A DNA stretch of 64,000 bases. Origin: Spirodela intermedia (taxonomy: Eukaryota; Streptophyta; Magnoliopsida; Alismatales; Araceae). The position numbers and the translations under genes are program-made. A model generated the notes under the pieces. That model made no database searches, was not told the origin of the DNA, and was given only the letters and a program-made list of their open reading frames with translations. Positions 1 to 19,434 of the stretch are shown one piece after another. The first letter of the stretch is position 1. Each line of letters starts with the position of its first letter. The stretch is taken from the NCBI GenBank assembly GCA_902729315.2, contig LR746268.1:1288501-1352500 (forward strand), written 5' to 3'.

Positions 1-3000
1 TGTCGCATGTAGTGGTGCAAGTCCCCAGCCATACGAAGCTTGCATCTTCCTTTGAGGTAGTCACGTATCAAGTGGGCGACATTCTTCCCCGTGTTTTCAT
101 TCCAGTACCAGTCAAGAAGCCAACTCGGCTCATGGGTCATGATAATCACCGAGTCGTTCTCCCCAACCTGTGTTGAGTTGATTCAGCATTCCAGTCCATT
201 CAGGAGGAATAATGTAACAGATTAAATGAAAAAATGTAATTTTTTTGGGAAAATTAACTTAAACAAGGTATAATCAGATCTAATCATGTTTCCAAAACAG
301 ACTGAATTGCCACGATTTACATGTGATCAGGGCTCGACTTGAGAACTGATATGAAGGCGAGCTCAACAAAGCCTTTGGTCGAACAGACACCATATATATT
401 ATATAATACAATGCTGATGAAAAATTAGATATCGATGTTTAAAGAGGAGAAATAAATGAGATTTACTCTGTTTTTCGACAAGTCGGCGAAGAACTTGAAC
501 TGGTAGACATCGATGTCTTCATGGAGAGCCTGGTCAAGCCCAAATATCCACCATCCTCCCGGGAGTTGCAAGGCAAAATAGCTCTTCTTCTGGGGCAGAA
601 TCCACCCACCCAACCAACTTTTGTGGCATACATATCTTATGAAAGTATTGAGCCCATCAAACCAATCTGCAAATGCAAAATATTTTCAAGAAATATTTTA
701 ATTATCCAAGAATCATAGGAACTGATAAGAGCTTAGCAGCATGCATGATAACAATCACAAAATCATATGAAAAAATGGTGCACAAACCATGGTTCCCAGG
801 AATGATAAAGCATTGGGGCCCATCATAACTCTTCAGATCCGCTACCCCATCAGGAAGCTCGGGCTTGTCAATTGTTATCTGCTCTGGCCTGTACCAGGAG
901 GGAGGCTGCAGAGCGCTCTCAAAGGGACAAAAGAGCCGCCTTTCGTATGTGAATGCAGAAGGATTCGGATACCTGTGCCATGAACAAGTAAAAAAACGCC
1001 ACCACATGGACCTCATGTTATTTATTAACGCACCTCCCTCTTTTCTCAACAAAATCAGTCTACAATCAACACAAGAAATAGGAACTGGATGACTGCGAGC
1101 ACAGTTCCACCAATTTCATGAGAAGCACCATTTTTCACAAGTAATTTCTGAATAAGTATGCAGTTTAAGACGGAAAAGAATCAAAAAAAGGCGTACAAAA
1201 GCTTAATTAAGTGCAAAATTAGGACTAACTGATGGAAACTAAATTAATTAGCTGGAGCTGACTTACGCAAGATCCCCTCCGATAAGCAGCAGCTGCCCGC
1301 GTGGCAGAGAATGTGTGGAACCATTGTTCCTGGCCTTGATAAGAGGCTGTGCAAGTAGCTTAGCTACTGTGTAGGACGAATTCCCGCCATCCCCAGTATC
1401 AGCTATAAAATCAAACCAGAAATCTTCTCTTTCACTGAATTGGTCATATAAAAGGTCACCTTCGTTCGTTTCGTTTTCAAGATTGCTCATTGCCGCCTGG
1501 TTCAGGAAGAAAAAAATTTGAAGGCGTTCAGGTCTGTGAAATCTGAATTGATAAGCATCCAGATTGAAAAGCCTGCTTCGTTTGGCACAATTGAAATCAA
1601 CAGAGGCTTGGAAAGATGTGGAACAATAAACATCTAAAACCTGAAAATTGCCCCAAGTATGGAGAAATGTACCTGCATCATTCGCATATCAAAACGACCA
1701 ACAAACAAGGTGACAGACACCAAGAGATCAAATACCGTCTTAAATAGATCGGCTGATGTCCTGAAATGTTTTCATACGTGATCTGTGAGAAGGTGATCAT
1801 ATAATCAATATAAAGGGACTAAAAATGGTGCTAATGGGCACCCACCCCGAGTACCAGGGAACCATATCCAAAAAGTCGGGCTTCATTTGTTTCTTCAGCT
1901 TCTCATTTTCTGATATCGAGGAGGGATGTGTAAGCGCCCATCTGTTCAATTTCGCGAGTAGAACAGGAAACAGAGGTAAATATGAACCCAATTTCTGATG
2001 AAACAATTGAACATTCACCAAGTGGCATGATATCCGAATGGAGTATCTAATCAACGACCTCCAAAATGGTTTAGAGTGGACAGGACATGACTTTCTTCTA
2101 AAGATGAGTAAACCCTAATCTATGCATTCAGAGGTGAAATATGCATACCCTGAAGACCTCTCCACCACATAATTGGCGATGTAAAGGCCTATGAATGTTG
2201 CCCAAAGTGAATAAAGTGGGGATATTTCATCTGATGGGCCAGAGCAGGATCCGCTACAAACTAACTGAAAGAAGAAAAAAATCAGTTTTGGAAAAGAAAA
2301 CACAATGAACAGACAAGAAAGTATCACGAATGCTGAAAGACAAAAAAAATTCAAATGAGATCAACGTCACTACTGCAGGCATACCTCCCCATAAATGACC
2401 CATTTCGATAAGAGCGGATAATCACTGGCAGATCCCACCGGAGCAAACCATGATGAGCAAATCTGATCCTTGAACTCATGCATGCGGAGGATCTTTGATA
2501 TCCATGGGCTAATATCTTCCTTCAATACAGAAAAAGAAAACCAACCTGAGCTCCTCCTCTCAAATGACTTTTCTCTTACAAGGGCACGGTTGCCACAGTG
2601 GCTGTAAAATACACAGCATGCAACACTTATCACCTGCAGATGAGCGACAAGCGAGCAAAAGTCAGAGGAGGTTGTTCAAAAAAATATTGAAAATGAGATT
2701 AAAAAAACAACTTTTACGTGTGCCAGCCATGTCCCAAGCACTTACTGCACAATTTTGGAGAATAGTAAGAATTTCAGGTCGTTTTCCTGCAACACGGGCT
2801 ACAAGTCCAATATACCAGAGACCAAGAAACAGAATGTGGAAAACTAGTAGAAATATAACCGATGAAATGTATATAGTGAGGAATAACGATAGGTTCATCC
2901 TCATGTCTACACCCATCGACTGAAAACTTGGAAGGTGATAAAGAGCTGCAATGAAGATCCAAGCAACGTACCTGAAACAAAAATAACATAATCCCTTAAT

Positions 3001-3402
3001 AAAAGTGGCACTCCAGCTAAGATTTCCCAGAAAATATCAGTTTTCATTCGGCCCAGTGTGATATTAATTAATTTATCCAAGGGATGCGAAAGATACATAC
3101 CATCGACTAAAGTTGGAGTAGCTCGGTTTGATAGTCTTTCCAATAAATGGAGACGAGAAGAAGTACAAGAAGCCAATAAGGCACCCGTACATTGACCACC
3201 ACTTGATGTTGCTGTCTAACTTCTGTATTAATGTATGCAGATTATCAGAGGAAATGAAGAACAGACACCCCACGATGACCGCTGTCATGGCATGCCGCGA
3301 ATGTTCATGTGGGTAAGGGTATTTATGAGTCAAAATTGTCCTAACTCTCTCCATTTTGAAGCTATCAAACAATGGAGTAATCGATGGTCCATTTGAGCCC
3401 AT
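1..3402 (-). CDS. Calcineurin-like metallophosphoesterase, multi-pass membrane protein (C-terminus outside window)
   Basis: Ten phase-consistent exons read on the minus strand: 3402-3101, 2971-2746, 2633-2385, 2264-2149, 1941-1846, 1760-1673, 1496-1267, 972-788, 666-467 and 167-1, where the window ends. The ATG at 3402 is chosen because an in-frame TGA lies just upstream. The N-terminal half has several hydrophobic segments (for example around LFLTIYISSVIFLLVFHIL), so the protein should be membrane-anchored. The catalytic part carries metallophosphoesterase signatures: GDLAYP (exon 7/8 junction), GNHDW (exon 8/9 junction), THEPSW and GDLHHY near the left edge. These fit the metal-binding GD, GNH[DE] and GDxH blocks of calcineurin-type phosphatases. 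Plant homologues, as I remember them, are about 1000 aa with the same N-terminal membrane region; substrate and membrane are not well established. All introns use GT-AG. Family is secure; a specific function is not. Confidence 0.93.
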
Positions 3403-5895
3403 TGCGTCTTCCAATCAGTGAGTAATATATTCAACAGATTTGGAAGTTCCCAGATAGAATGCTCCGAGGTGTGACGTCAACAACAAAAAAAATTAACTCC
3501 GAGGGCTAACTCAAAAAATAATCTGCACAAATACAAAGGTGCATCAGTTTCAGCGGAAAAAGATTTGATAAAACACTAAAGAAGAAGGAAAAAAATAAAT
3601 TTCAGAATATAAGCCACCAAGAGAAGGGGAAAAGAAGAGTTAACATAAGGAGTATGTGTATGACGTTTGGCGAAAAAAGGTGAGATATTAAAACTGATAT
3701 CTCACTAGAGCATATCTCACAGATATCGGAGATCACTCTCTACTTTTGAAATTTATCTGCCATAGAGATTGCAGTAATGAAGAAAATACCATCTGACTGA
3801 GAACAATGGAAATTCCAACCATCACCTGAAGTATGGTCGACAAGTCATGAGTATAGTCAAAACAGGCTGCATACATATATATTAAACAACGTTTACTCCT
3901 TAATCTACTTTGGTACAATCTTTTCAGTTTCAATAATCCAGCTTCATTTAATTTCCAGAATCTGATCGAAATCGTAGATATGTTAGAGGGGAAAAGAGAT
4001 TCTCCGTCCCTTGGAATGGATAGATGACAGCAGATGGGCATGCGACAGTGGGCTTGCCCTATATCTTCCCTAGAAAGAAAGTATATCTGACCATGCACGC
4101 ATTTCATTTCCCAAGATGACAAAAGAATTTCGCATACCATCATCAAAAACTGGTGTTCCTCTATAGAAAGAGACCGTTTTTTTTCTCCAACTCACACTTT
4201 TTCTAATCGTTACTTAGGAGAGAATAAGATTTGAAAGAGAGAGTTTTCAGAATATGAACAGAATTTCGGATGGAATCTGATGATAAGTCCATCATTCGAA
4301 AGACCATCTAATGTTCTGAGTCCCACCGAAAATTTATGACCGGCTACGGAAATTGTGATAAGAATCAAGATCTTTGGATCCTGAATTCCAGATATGTTGA
4401 TTTGTATCCAAACTACAAATCACAAACTCCCCGGATTCTCCGCCCAAATATATGCAAGGTGCAAAAGAAGACTCTGAGAATATAATCTTAGATATTTTTC
4501 TCTCATCGTAACTAAGGTCTCACAGTTCTTTTTTTTTTCCCAAAGTCACACAGACTTCTTAATGAAAAACACGAATGGGCAAATGTTCCGAATGTGATGG
4601 TGTGTGGAATGAGACAGAGGGGAAGATGATGAATGCACCACAACTCTGGCCGAAAACAAATAAATTTTGGGCTTCATCAACCAAAAAAGTACTCAACTAT
4701 GGAAAGTATCTACACGTATGTGGGACATTGATCATCTGACAAGAGCAACAGATTTCTAAAAACCCAATCAAAACCTGCGTTTAACTATGTTAACGAAGGC
4801 CATTTACTCTATTCATTCGTCATAGAAGGACAACCAAATCTCTTCATTCGTCATGGTAATCGGAGGTTTGGGTGAGTGTAAGAGACTAATTATGCGTCCG
4901 GAGAGACATAATTTCGATGCCACATTTCAAAAATTACAACTTTGCACGCTTTCTTTAGTTGTTTGATAGTTTCATTTGTCGTCAGACTTTCAAATAGCTT
5001 CATGTCCACCGAGAAATCACATCATATATTCCCTTTTCTTCCTAGGCAAAAGCAATATAATTTGTCTATAACCATAAGATGTCACTGGGCATTAGCCAGA
5101 TGTCATGTGGTAAATGCTCAACTATTCTGAGCCATCCAAGTGACGTAATCCTATCCAGATTATAAATGATATGAACGAGTAGATGTCATCTGTTGTTTGA
5201 GAGTCACACCTTAGACTCAAAAATCTGATGACATGATCATCGAAGCAGACCCGTAAGCATGAAAAGGAGAGAATCCGATGAAAAAAGATCCAACCTGATC
5301 ATGGAATGATTAACATACATTAGACCCAGTTCAATGGACGACGCGTTTGATCCGCAAGAGAAAGAATTTCTACCAAACACCGGGGTTACCTTCATCCCCC
5401 CCTGGGAGGATGGCGGTCATCATCCGTGATGTTCGCGGGAAGGGCTAAGGAAGAAGAAGAAGAAACCCTCAAAGAGGAAAAACTGGGTCAGGATAGGCCA
5501 TCTCTGCACGCAAGAAATGGAAGCGTGCCCTCCGCGAGGTTGAAGAAACACAATTGACTTGGCTAGAATGGCATCCAATAAACGAAATCGCAGGAAAATG
5601 GGAGCACAGAGAGAGAGAGAGAAAGCTCTTACCGGCTGTAGAGGGCGAAGAGGAGAGGTTAGCGCTGATTGTGGGGGTGGGACGGAAATTTTTAAGAGGG
5701 TCTCGTCCTCTCAAGGCTGGGAATCTGGGAATGTTGCAAGGGAACATCAAACCGCATATTCCCCCGCCCCCACCAGGAAGGATGATTATTCACCTAGAGG
5801 GAAGAAGAAGACACCGCCTTGCGCCTGCAAATTTACGAATGCCCCCCTCCCCTTCCCAAAGCCCCAGCTCCCCAAGAACAGGAGAGAGAAAGAAG

Positions 5896-5933
<38 letters not shown>

Positions 5934-6179
5934 AAGGGAGGGGAGATCCTTTGCGGGCACCCCTCCGACCCTTCTTCCTCACTACAAACCGAGGCCTTTT
6001 CCCTGTCCCACCCTCCGCCACTTCCTTTTCTTAACCCCCTCCCTCTCTCTCTCTCTCTAATCTCTCTCTGTTTCTCTGTCTCTCTCTCCACCACGGTCGC
6101 CCTCGTGTCATGGGTCAGCGGTCGGCCTCGGCGCGCTACCGACCAGAAACTTCAACGAGCGCCGAAATTTAAAGTACAA
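3403..6179 (-). other. Probable 5' leader and leader intron of the metallophosphoesterase gene
   Basis: No coding exon could be supported here. The stretch from about 5390 to 6150 is GC-rich with (GA)n at about 5888-5925 and CT-rich tracts at about 6040-6095, and looks like a plant 5' leader. A donor-like GTAACC reads on the minus strand near 5389, so an intron of roughly 1.9 kb between there and the start-codon exon is plausible. The acceptor was not identified. The open frames at 3733-4146 and 5469-5750 (-) have no recognisable content. Confidence 0.35.
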
Positions 6180-6190
6180 TTTTTTATAAA
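6179..6190 (-). promoter_or_regulatory. Candidate TATA box of the metallophosphoesterase gene
   Basis: On the minus strand this reads TTTATAAAA, a good TATA match. It lies just upstream of the GC-rich leader-like region and in the right orientation. No transcript evidence is available, so this is inference from position and consensus. Confidence 0.35.
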
Positions 6191-6206
6191 CAACATCTAT
6201 AAATAA

Positions 6207-7437
6207 GTTATTTGTTAAAACATCCCAATACTTTCACTATTAAATGATAACCCTTTTAAGTCTTACCCAGAAACCCCCCCCACACACAACCCCCATTCTA
6301 TCATCCAAATCTCACAAACAGCATCCACCATAACATAATTTGGAGTACGATAACCCCAAAACAGATAATTTAAGTGAAAGTATAAATTTTATAAAATGCC
6401 CAATGACCAAGATCCTACTTTGGGTTAGGCTCAAATCTTGTAGAATTACATTGTGCACGCCTAATATAGTAAAGACCAAGCACATAACAACGAAATCAAT
6501 CAACTAAATAGGAAAAAAATCATGAAGGATATAAGATGTTCTGTCATTTAATTTTCTTAAATCTATTATAAAAATAAATACTAACATTTTACCTAATGTG
6601 TCGAGGCCACCATCAACATTAATGAAACAACCACCACCATGGTAATAGTCAACATCAATGAGCGTGGCCACTTGACTTTGACTTTATTTCTCCTATACTC
6701 ACCAACCATTTGATGGCTAACTCATCTTGGGCATCCACTTGTCTTCTTGATGCCCACTTAAGTCAAATATAAAAAGTATATTCCAATGTGTTCATGATAT
6801 TTGTGCAAGCACCTTATTAAATTATAGTGTTTTCAATAATGTTCTGAAACAAATTGAAACAGCAGAAGATGACAAGTGCTCAAGAGATGCACGTTGAAGT
6901 ATAGCCATCCTTATCTAGCTCCCTAAGTTTGGAGTGGGGACAAATTTTTATCAATAACATATTTTTTCTAAGATTAGTACCCTTGAGAAGAGCATCAAAG
7001 AGTAACTAGTGATTATTGAAGGGCTAGAAATTGCTTTCATTAGTGTCAGTTCCCATTTCAATCCTAGACATGTGCAATGTAATTAGTTTTCCAACATTTT
7101 AAATAAAAATTACGAAAAAAAATCGTATGAATGGATTCAAGTAGTTGGGTCAATGTCATGTGAATCATTGCTGAAATTTAATGTAAGGAATATGGCAATG
7201 TGGCTATGATTGAGGAGAATTAGTCTATGAAAAAAATTGATAGTTTCTTTTAAAAAAATTCAATATTTAACAGCCTTGAGGAGCTAGATAAGTAAAAATA
7301 CTCAACATTTTTAAAATTTATGTATATTAACTTAAAGTATTTTTATTTTTATAAATTTAAATAAATATACTTTCATCGACAAAAATTCCTTCCACATAAT
7401 TTGAATTAGTTTAGGAAGAAAAATATGGGAGAGAGCG

Positions 7438-7476
<39 letters not shown>

Positions 7477-10400
7477 AGAGAGAGGAAGAGAGACTTAAAA
7501 TAACTTGGGGCCTATGCATGTGTTAAATTAGATGCCCCCCTTCTCTCTATTTTTGAACTTTCATGTTGCGAGATATTACAATGAAAGATGTGCGGAAAAA
7601 TAATTAATTCAATAATGCAATGAGGAGTAAACTACAATTATGACACCACTTGAATGCCGCAACCTCATCTGACGGTGAGGGTTCCTTCAGAACCACGAGA
7701 CCTTTTTTCAACGGTCAGAAGTCGGTGGGGGCTCCTAGCAGGTCTTCCGAGATTACACGCGTAGGAATGAATGACGTGTCCTTTTCTCCGCCAATGGAAT
7801 CTGACGGCCCACTGAGCAACGGGTGATGTGTACTCCACCCTTCTGATCAGCTGAGGGGGACAGCTCCACAGGCTGCCAAGTGGAGAAAGATAAAACGTAG
7901 GATCTTGCCCAATTTATCCTTATCCTTATCATTTATCAAGAACGCATGAATAGAAGAAGTCCAGGGTATTTCTTAAAATCATCAATTTTAAAATTCCAGA
8001 TAATTATTTAGTAATTTATTTATTTATTCAACCTTTAACTAAGATCTCAAATCGCCAGAAAAATAATTTTGCTTAATTTCAAACGAGTAATAAGTGCCAA
8101 TCCTCTTAATTAATAAGTGAATTAAATATATAGGGACAATAATTAAGAGAAGAATGAATTTGTGGAAGATATGATGAACATAGTTGGTACATCCTGTAGA
8201 ACATCTACATGATAATGCTCTACAATTTATTGACAATTATTTGGAGAAGAGGCAGGTTTAGCTTCTCAATGTAGAAAAATTCAAAAGGGTATCTCCCTAG
8301 GGGAGTGATAATTAGGCATCAAATTTATAGAGTTGTTTTTTTAATGAGATAAAAAAGGTATAGCTAGTTCCCAAGTAAGCTCATTAATCCAGCTTTTGCT
8401 TCCCAATATTTCTTGTGGTCCCCTTATTACCTCCTATCATTGGTTAATACCTCTAGTTTAACTATGGAATGATGTATAGTATATATTGCAAGATACTTAA
8501 TGAAAGCCTTGGGATTCTGAACCTTGATTTTTTTAATACTTTGGGTTTGATAATCAAAATGATGATAAGCATATCTCATAATACAGTGATTTAATCTCTT
8601 CATGTGAATTTCCTTGTGAGGTGTTTGGCTGAAACATGAGTTGGTCTCCTAAATTAATCTCCCCTTCCTCAAAATGAGGGTTATAAAATTAGGGTTGACA
8701 AAGGGCCGAGATTATTCTAAGGAATCTTAATGACCATTCATTTTCAAGAGATATCTACCCTCATTCCCCATCAATTTGTCTTCATGCTTCATGTTCTAGT
8801 TAGACCTAAAGCATTTTTAAAACGTTTTGTTTTATTTTCGAGTTTTAAATAGTTTCTGCACAAAAATTGAAAATAGCCTATATATTCTCTTGAAAGATAA
8901 ATTCCTCTTGTATAAATATTTTTAAAATATTCTCTAAAACAAGTGTTATAATAGCCTAACTTTTTATGCAAAGTGTAAAAAACTGCCTTCTTATATGCCA
9001 TTTGTCATCTTTGATTACATGCATAACCAATAAGAAGATATTTTAGAAATCTTGATTTGTAATGTCCATTAACAAATTAATATTTTGGTAACCATTGGTG
9101 AGTAATTTAGGAACCTACCAATTAGGATGGATTAATGCAAAATTCTAATTTGGAAGTGGTGTAGATGTGTGGTCTACAAACTAAATAACAAAATAATGAT
9201 ACAAATAGTATGATAAAGTGCACTTCATAAATTCAACAAAACATGTTGATATTATTTAACTTTTTCTTTCATTAAATAAAAACCTATCATTTCTGTGCTA
9301 CATATGATAGATGTTGAATTTTACGTGTTAATATTTAAAAAACTTATACATAAAAGTATTATGGCATTTAATGAAAAAATTATTCACTTCCATGTTGCTC
9401 TTCTAGCTTTTAGATTAAGATTTGATGTTTTCAATTGAATTAATTAGGATTTGATGATATTGGTGGCCCTAATCAAATATGTACGAAAGATTGATCCTAA
9501 TCAAATTGAGTCAGCCTCAAAGTAAGTAGGTTGACTTAGACATGCACAAGTCTAGCTAGGCCGAAAGCAAGGTGTGCAAGACTCCACTAGAATTACTCAA
9601 GTGCATCAATAGGGCCGAAAACAATATTAACTGACACTCAATTGAGCCAACCCCAACATCCAAATTTAAAGGCCTTGACATTAATAGATTGATCTGAACA
9701 TCTCTAAGTTCAAATATAGAGTGGTAAGTTTATCATGAGTCATGTTTCAATGTTTTAAGTTCTGCTTTGTTGTGTTCTTTCACAAATAAATGTGAAAAAT
9801 ATGATAAGAAGATAAACTAGTGACTTGGTGACTAGTGTAATGAGTGAGATAGCACAATGAAAGCTATCTTGTGGAGGTGAGCGGACACCTTAGTCCTCAC
9901 TAGAGTGTACTCTCAATAGAAAGTAGTAGAACCAAAGGAAAATGTAGCTCTAAGCCATTGATGGAATCAACAATGGATGACAATCAATATCTTTTATGTT
10001 ATATAATTACATTTATACTATTGGTTAAGATATTTATCTTAGAAAAGACATATAGCGCATAACAAGGATAAGAGTAGTAAAGGGCTTAGCCCATTTTAGG
10101 ATTTGCATCTGTTGACTGGCCGAGCCAGTAAAAATGAGGCCCAACTTGAAATGAAGCCCAAGATAATGGTTAAATTGTTTTCAAGATGCCCGGCCTGTTA
10201 AAGAGCTACTACAAGCCACAGAGAGCGAGCGCTGCAGAGAGCGAGAGAGAGAAAGAGAGAGAGATCGCGAGAGATAGAGACAGACACAGAAATGGAGAGA
10301 GAGCGAGAGAGAGAGGGGATAAAGAGGGAAATGCGATGAAATAAATGATTTAATTGGACGCCTCAGGTCTTTAATGATGCGGATGATTCAGAGAGAGAGA

Positions 10401-12031
10401 GAGAGAGAGGAGTGGGGAAAGTGAGGAAGGTTCCTTGAAATAAATGATTTAATTAGACGCCCTGGTCTTCATGGCTCGAGTGATTACAATGGGAAGCGTA
10501 ATTACGAAGAGGTCCTAGAACATTTTTTTTGTTCACAATCATAATGAGGACAAAACTGTAATTTTCTCTGCGCTAACTGGTCATGTCAGAGAGTGACTTT
10601 TGTGGGCCCCAGAATCGTGAAGTCCAAGTCCGGAGACTTTACCAAGGTAGACGAGCCGTCGCGGTCCTTGCCGTCCAACGGGGAAGCGCGCCAAAAACTA
10701 CGGCTGACGTCTGCCAATGCCAAGATACGGTGCATGCTGACTCGGGAACTCTCCACAGGCCGCCACGTTGGCGCGTTGAATGGGTTGGTCAGCTTTCCTG
10801 TCCACAAACTTATGCCTATCCTTGAAAGTTATTGCCGTGGACAAAAAAAACAGCCAAAAGAATCATATCATAACATTATTTATTTGACTAAAAACATCAA
10901 TAATGACGTTACTGTTTGAAAGTCTTAAGGTAATAATTGAGATGTCCATGTCAAAACGAAGAAAACATGGAAAAGATGATTTTTAGGACTTGGATTTGAA
11001 ACAAATCGATAGCTTCAAAAATTTAATGGGTAGTCTCAATAATTTGAGAAAATTATTGGCATTGATTGTCAGCATGAGGAAATAAGTTTTTGACGTTAGA
11101 ATTGGATCAATAATCTCAATAAATGATAACTTTCAGATTTTTCAATATCACCAAGGGATCATCCATGTAATATTTTCTTTTTAGGAGTTTATTTGGATCT
11201 GGTTAAATTTAAGAACATAACTTTTTACTATCATCACCTTAATCATGTTACTCTGATGATTAAACAGGAATGAAAATTTTAATATTTTATATTGGACAAT
11301 TCTGTGAAAATAAATCCATATCCACTAAAAAAATCCTTTTGTATCTCCTAACCTTCTCTTTACACCTTGATATTCAATCAATTTTTATCAATCTCATCTT
11401 CATTTTATGTATCATACATAAAAATGTTAATATCTTCCAAATTATAAACGCAAATATATCTAGTACTTAAATCGTTCTTGTGATATTCGGTTTGGGGGCA
11501 GGGTTATGGGAGTAGAGAGGGTGGGTGAGAGAGAGGTGTTATCCGAAATTGATGGATGTACCGTCACCTCCTTGAAATGTGGGTGTAACAATATAATTTA
11601 TACCTTAATGCCTATTTGTTTCTCTCTCTATCGACAACAGTGCACCTATAAATTTTATTCCTTCAGCCATATCTATCTCTATATTCCTCTCTATCTCTCC
11701 ATCTCTCTTTGTACATGAAGCTACGGCTTCAACTGTTAGCCTTGGACTATTGAACCTGTCCAAGAAAGGGGTCAAAGGACAGAAACGATGACCGCATTTG
11801 GCGTTGCTGACACGTCGTAGTTGACTCCCGAGGAAGGGCAATGATCCTGACCATGCATACCACGCAAAGTCGTTGAATAGGGGAAACTTCTAGAATTAAA
11901 TGGGGAGAGGGCAAGTCCCGATGTATTTTTATGGATACCACCCGTCAACAATGAAGAGGACAAGAACAAACCTACTTTAAAACCTTTTGCAATTATAATT
12001 CGTCGATCATTGTAACCCATCCTACATTTGT

Positions 12032-12033
<2 letters not shown>
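6207..12033. other. AT-rich intergenic DNA without recognised genes
   Basis: No frame shows a recognisable protein and open frames are short. It contains a (GA)n microsatellite at about 7440-7490, GA-rich patches at about 10210-10410 and a ~99-bp tandem duplication starting at 10339. A more GC-rich island at about 10570-10810 has short overlapping frames on both strands that I do not recognise. Confidence 0.6.
10339..10470. repeat. Tandem duplication, period about 99 bp
   Basis: A segment beginning AAATAAATGATTTAATT at 10339 recurs at 10438 with nearly the same following bases (GGACGCC / AGACGCC ... GTCTT). A GA microsatellite lies inside the repeat unit. It looks like a local duplication in intergenic DNA. 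Confidence 0.7.

Positions 12034-12116
<83 letters not shown>
12034..12116. repeat. (CT)n microsatellite, about 83 bp
   Basis: An uninterrupted CT dinucleotide run. It lies about 1.15 kb upstream of the MLO start codon. Shorter CT runs follow near 12300-12390 and 12829-12868. Confidence 0.98.
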
Positions 12117-12121
<5 letters not shown>

Positions 12122-12824
12122 TGAATTGGGGTCGGCATTGGCCATTCTGATCCTAAGGATAGAATGACCAATCCGATCGTTTTAATCGAGTCCCATCGGG
12201 GTCGGAATCGAACTTGGCTTATCCTGACTTTTGACCCGGCTGTCATTCTCTCCCAACAATCCCCATTTCTGTCGGTCCTTCCACTCTCTTCATGCGCAGT
12301 TTTATACCTCTCTCCCTCTCTCCCTCTCTCTCTCTCTCTCTCTCGTCATGTGTCTAAAGAATTATATATTCTCTCTCTCTCTTTCTCTCTCCATCGAGTT
12401 ACAATGAACCCGGTAAGTTGTCTATATGTTGGGTTGAATGAGATCCAGTAACTTGTCTTTTTTCTAAGACAAGTTGATATTCGACTGCCATTTTTTAAAT
12501 AACTGAATATCCAGGGGTTATACAAGCCCCTGTCTTTGTACCTAATAAGGAAAGAATGTCTTGGGGAGACGTTGGGACTGCCCGGACGCGTCTTCCCCTC
12601 AAACACTGACCCTCACCCCTTTCACACGCGCCTGGGTGGAAATTTCTCTCCTCTTCACCCGGACGCGGCGGAGAAGAAGCTCCGTCTTCATCGGCTTTCC
12701 TACCGTTGACTTTGAATTTTTAGTTGCACTTGCGAATTTCTGTGGTCGTAAGTGCGGCGTGAAGCGTGTGGGGAACGCCGTTAAGTCTACAGTCTGAGGT
12801 TCCACATGATGCCCCAGAGCCACA

Positions 12825-12870
<46 letters not shown>

Positions 12871-13186
12871 AAGAATACTTTGGTGTGTGCACCGTCGACC
12901 ACACCGTACATATTGCTAATATGGAGGGTTGCCAACGGAACGGCCCGAGGACGTCATTTTTTCTCTCCCTTCTTCTTCTTCTCCTTCTCCCTCTCGCTCT
13001 TTTTCTCCTCCTCAATCCAATAAGAACCCTTCCCCACTCGATTGTTTTCTCACCAATCTCTCCTCCTATGCCAGTCGTCACTTCGTCTGAAGAAGAGTAG
13101 AAGCTCAAGAAATATTCAGAAGAATAGGAGTTCCCCTCTCCACCCTTCCGTGTCGTCCTTCTCCTATAGAAGCCATCACCTCAGCT

Positions 13187-13238
<52 letters not shown>

Positions 13239-13266
13239 AAATAGAGAGAGTTGCAGAGGGCGATCG
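12117..13266 (+). promoter_or_regulatory. Upstream region and leader of the MLO gene
   Basis: The region becomes GC- and CT-rich towards the MLO start. It has (CT)n at about 12829-12868, a CT/TTC-rich tract at about 12958-13010 and (GA)n at about 13190-13231, ending 36 bp before the ATG. No convincing TATA box was found. The long (GA)n on the coding strand is most likely in the 5' UTR. Confidence 0.45.
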
Positions 13267-18493
<5,227 letters not shown>

Positions 18494-19434
18494 GAAGATA
18501 TCTCCAATGAGCTCCGATCTTAGTACATAAACTACTGCGGGCTCTCCTGAATTCTTTCGATTGTGAGAGAGCAAATCACTCTTTTTAAGACTTTTCGTGC
18601 GAAAAGAATTCAAACAGGGCATGAGCCTGGCTTTATTACATGGGTATATTACTGTCCAAACATTTTGAAACTCACAGACCGATGGATTCTATCCTGAATA
18701 ACTAGCACTATTGGTAAGTAATAAGTCCGGAATAGACCTGCCTTGTTTTACGGGATTAAGCTAAAAAACCCTCTAGAAAATGTGCTCAACCCTGACTTGC
18801 AGTGGATAGTAAAAAATATGGAATTGATAAACAAGAGGGGGAGCGAGAGAGAGAGAGAGATGCTAACATGTTTAGATCATAGCGCAGTCAGGGACAAAAT
18901 ATGCCGCTGCGTGGTCAATTCGATGAAGTTGGTGTGAGCTCTTTTTCACCTATAGGACAGACTACTTCATGTTTGGCCGCTGTATTTACAATCTGATGGA
19001 GAGAGAGGGGGGGGAGAAAGAGATTGATTCATAGGGACGGCAGATGCGGATGTTTCCAGAAAGCGACGGAGGTATCAAGAGGGAAAGAATAGGGAGACAA
19101 CACCGCTCAATTCAAAATCGAGTAGCAAACAGTTAAAAGCTATTTTATATTAGATGATAATTTCTAGACCAAGAGGGCATATATATATTTATTAAGAGAG
19201 AGAGAGCGAGCGAGAGGGAGGGCGCTTATTCCGTCAAGCTCAGCCGTGAAGGTTGGCGCATCTTCCCTTTCTGTCATGTGACGAAGCATTCTGACCGTAA
19301 GAACCCTTAATGTTTTTTGAAGTTAAAGGCAATCGAGGAAAGGGGAGGGAGGTGGTGTGGCAACACGAAATGAACGCACTACGAGTTTAAAACGGCATTT
19401 TATTCGTTGACATCCTCATGAAGGGGGACAAGGC
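18494..19434. other. MLO 3' flank, no gene seen
   Basis: Presumed MLO 3' UTR and intergenic DNA. It has small GA-rich patches at about 18845-18862, 19002-19022 and 19195-19220. No coding signal was recognised. Confidence 0.5.

Noticed and set aside
3733-4146. 137-codon minus-strand frame as an extra exon of the metallophosphoesterase gene
   Set aside because: The start-codon exon at 3402-3101 has an in-frame stop immediately upstream, and this frame shows no family similarity.
5554-6206. 168- and 215-codon plus-strand frames
   Set aside because: GA-rich and basic low complexity, antisense to the likely leader of the metallophosphoesterase gene.
7620-7900. Possible structured RNA in a GC-richer patch
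   Set aside because: No tRNA-like arms, snoRNA boxes or convincing inverted repeat could be made out by eye.
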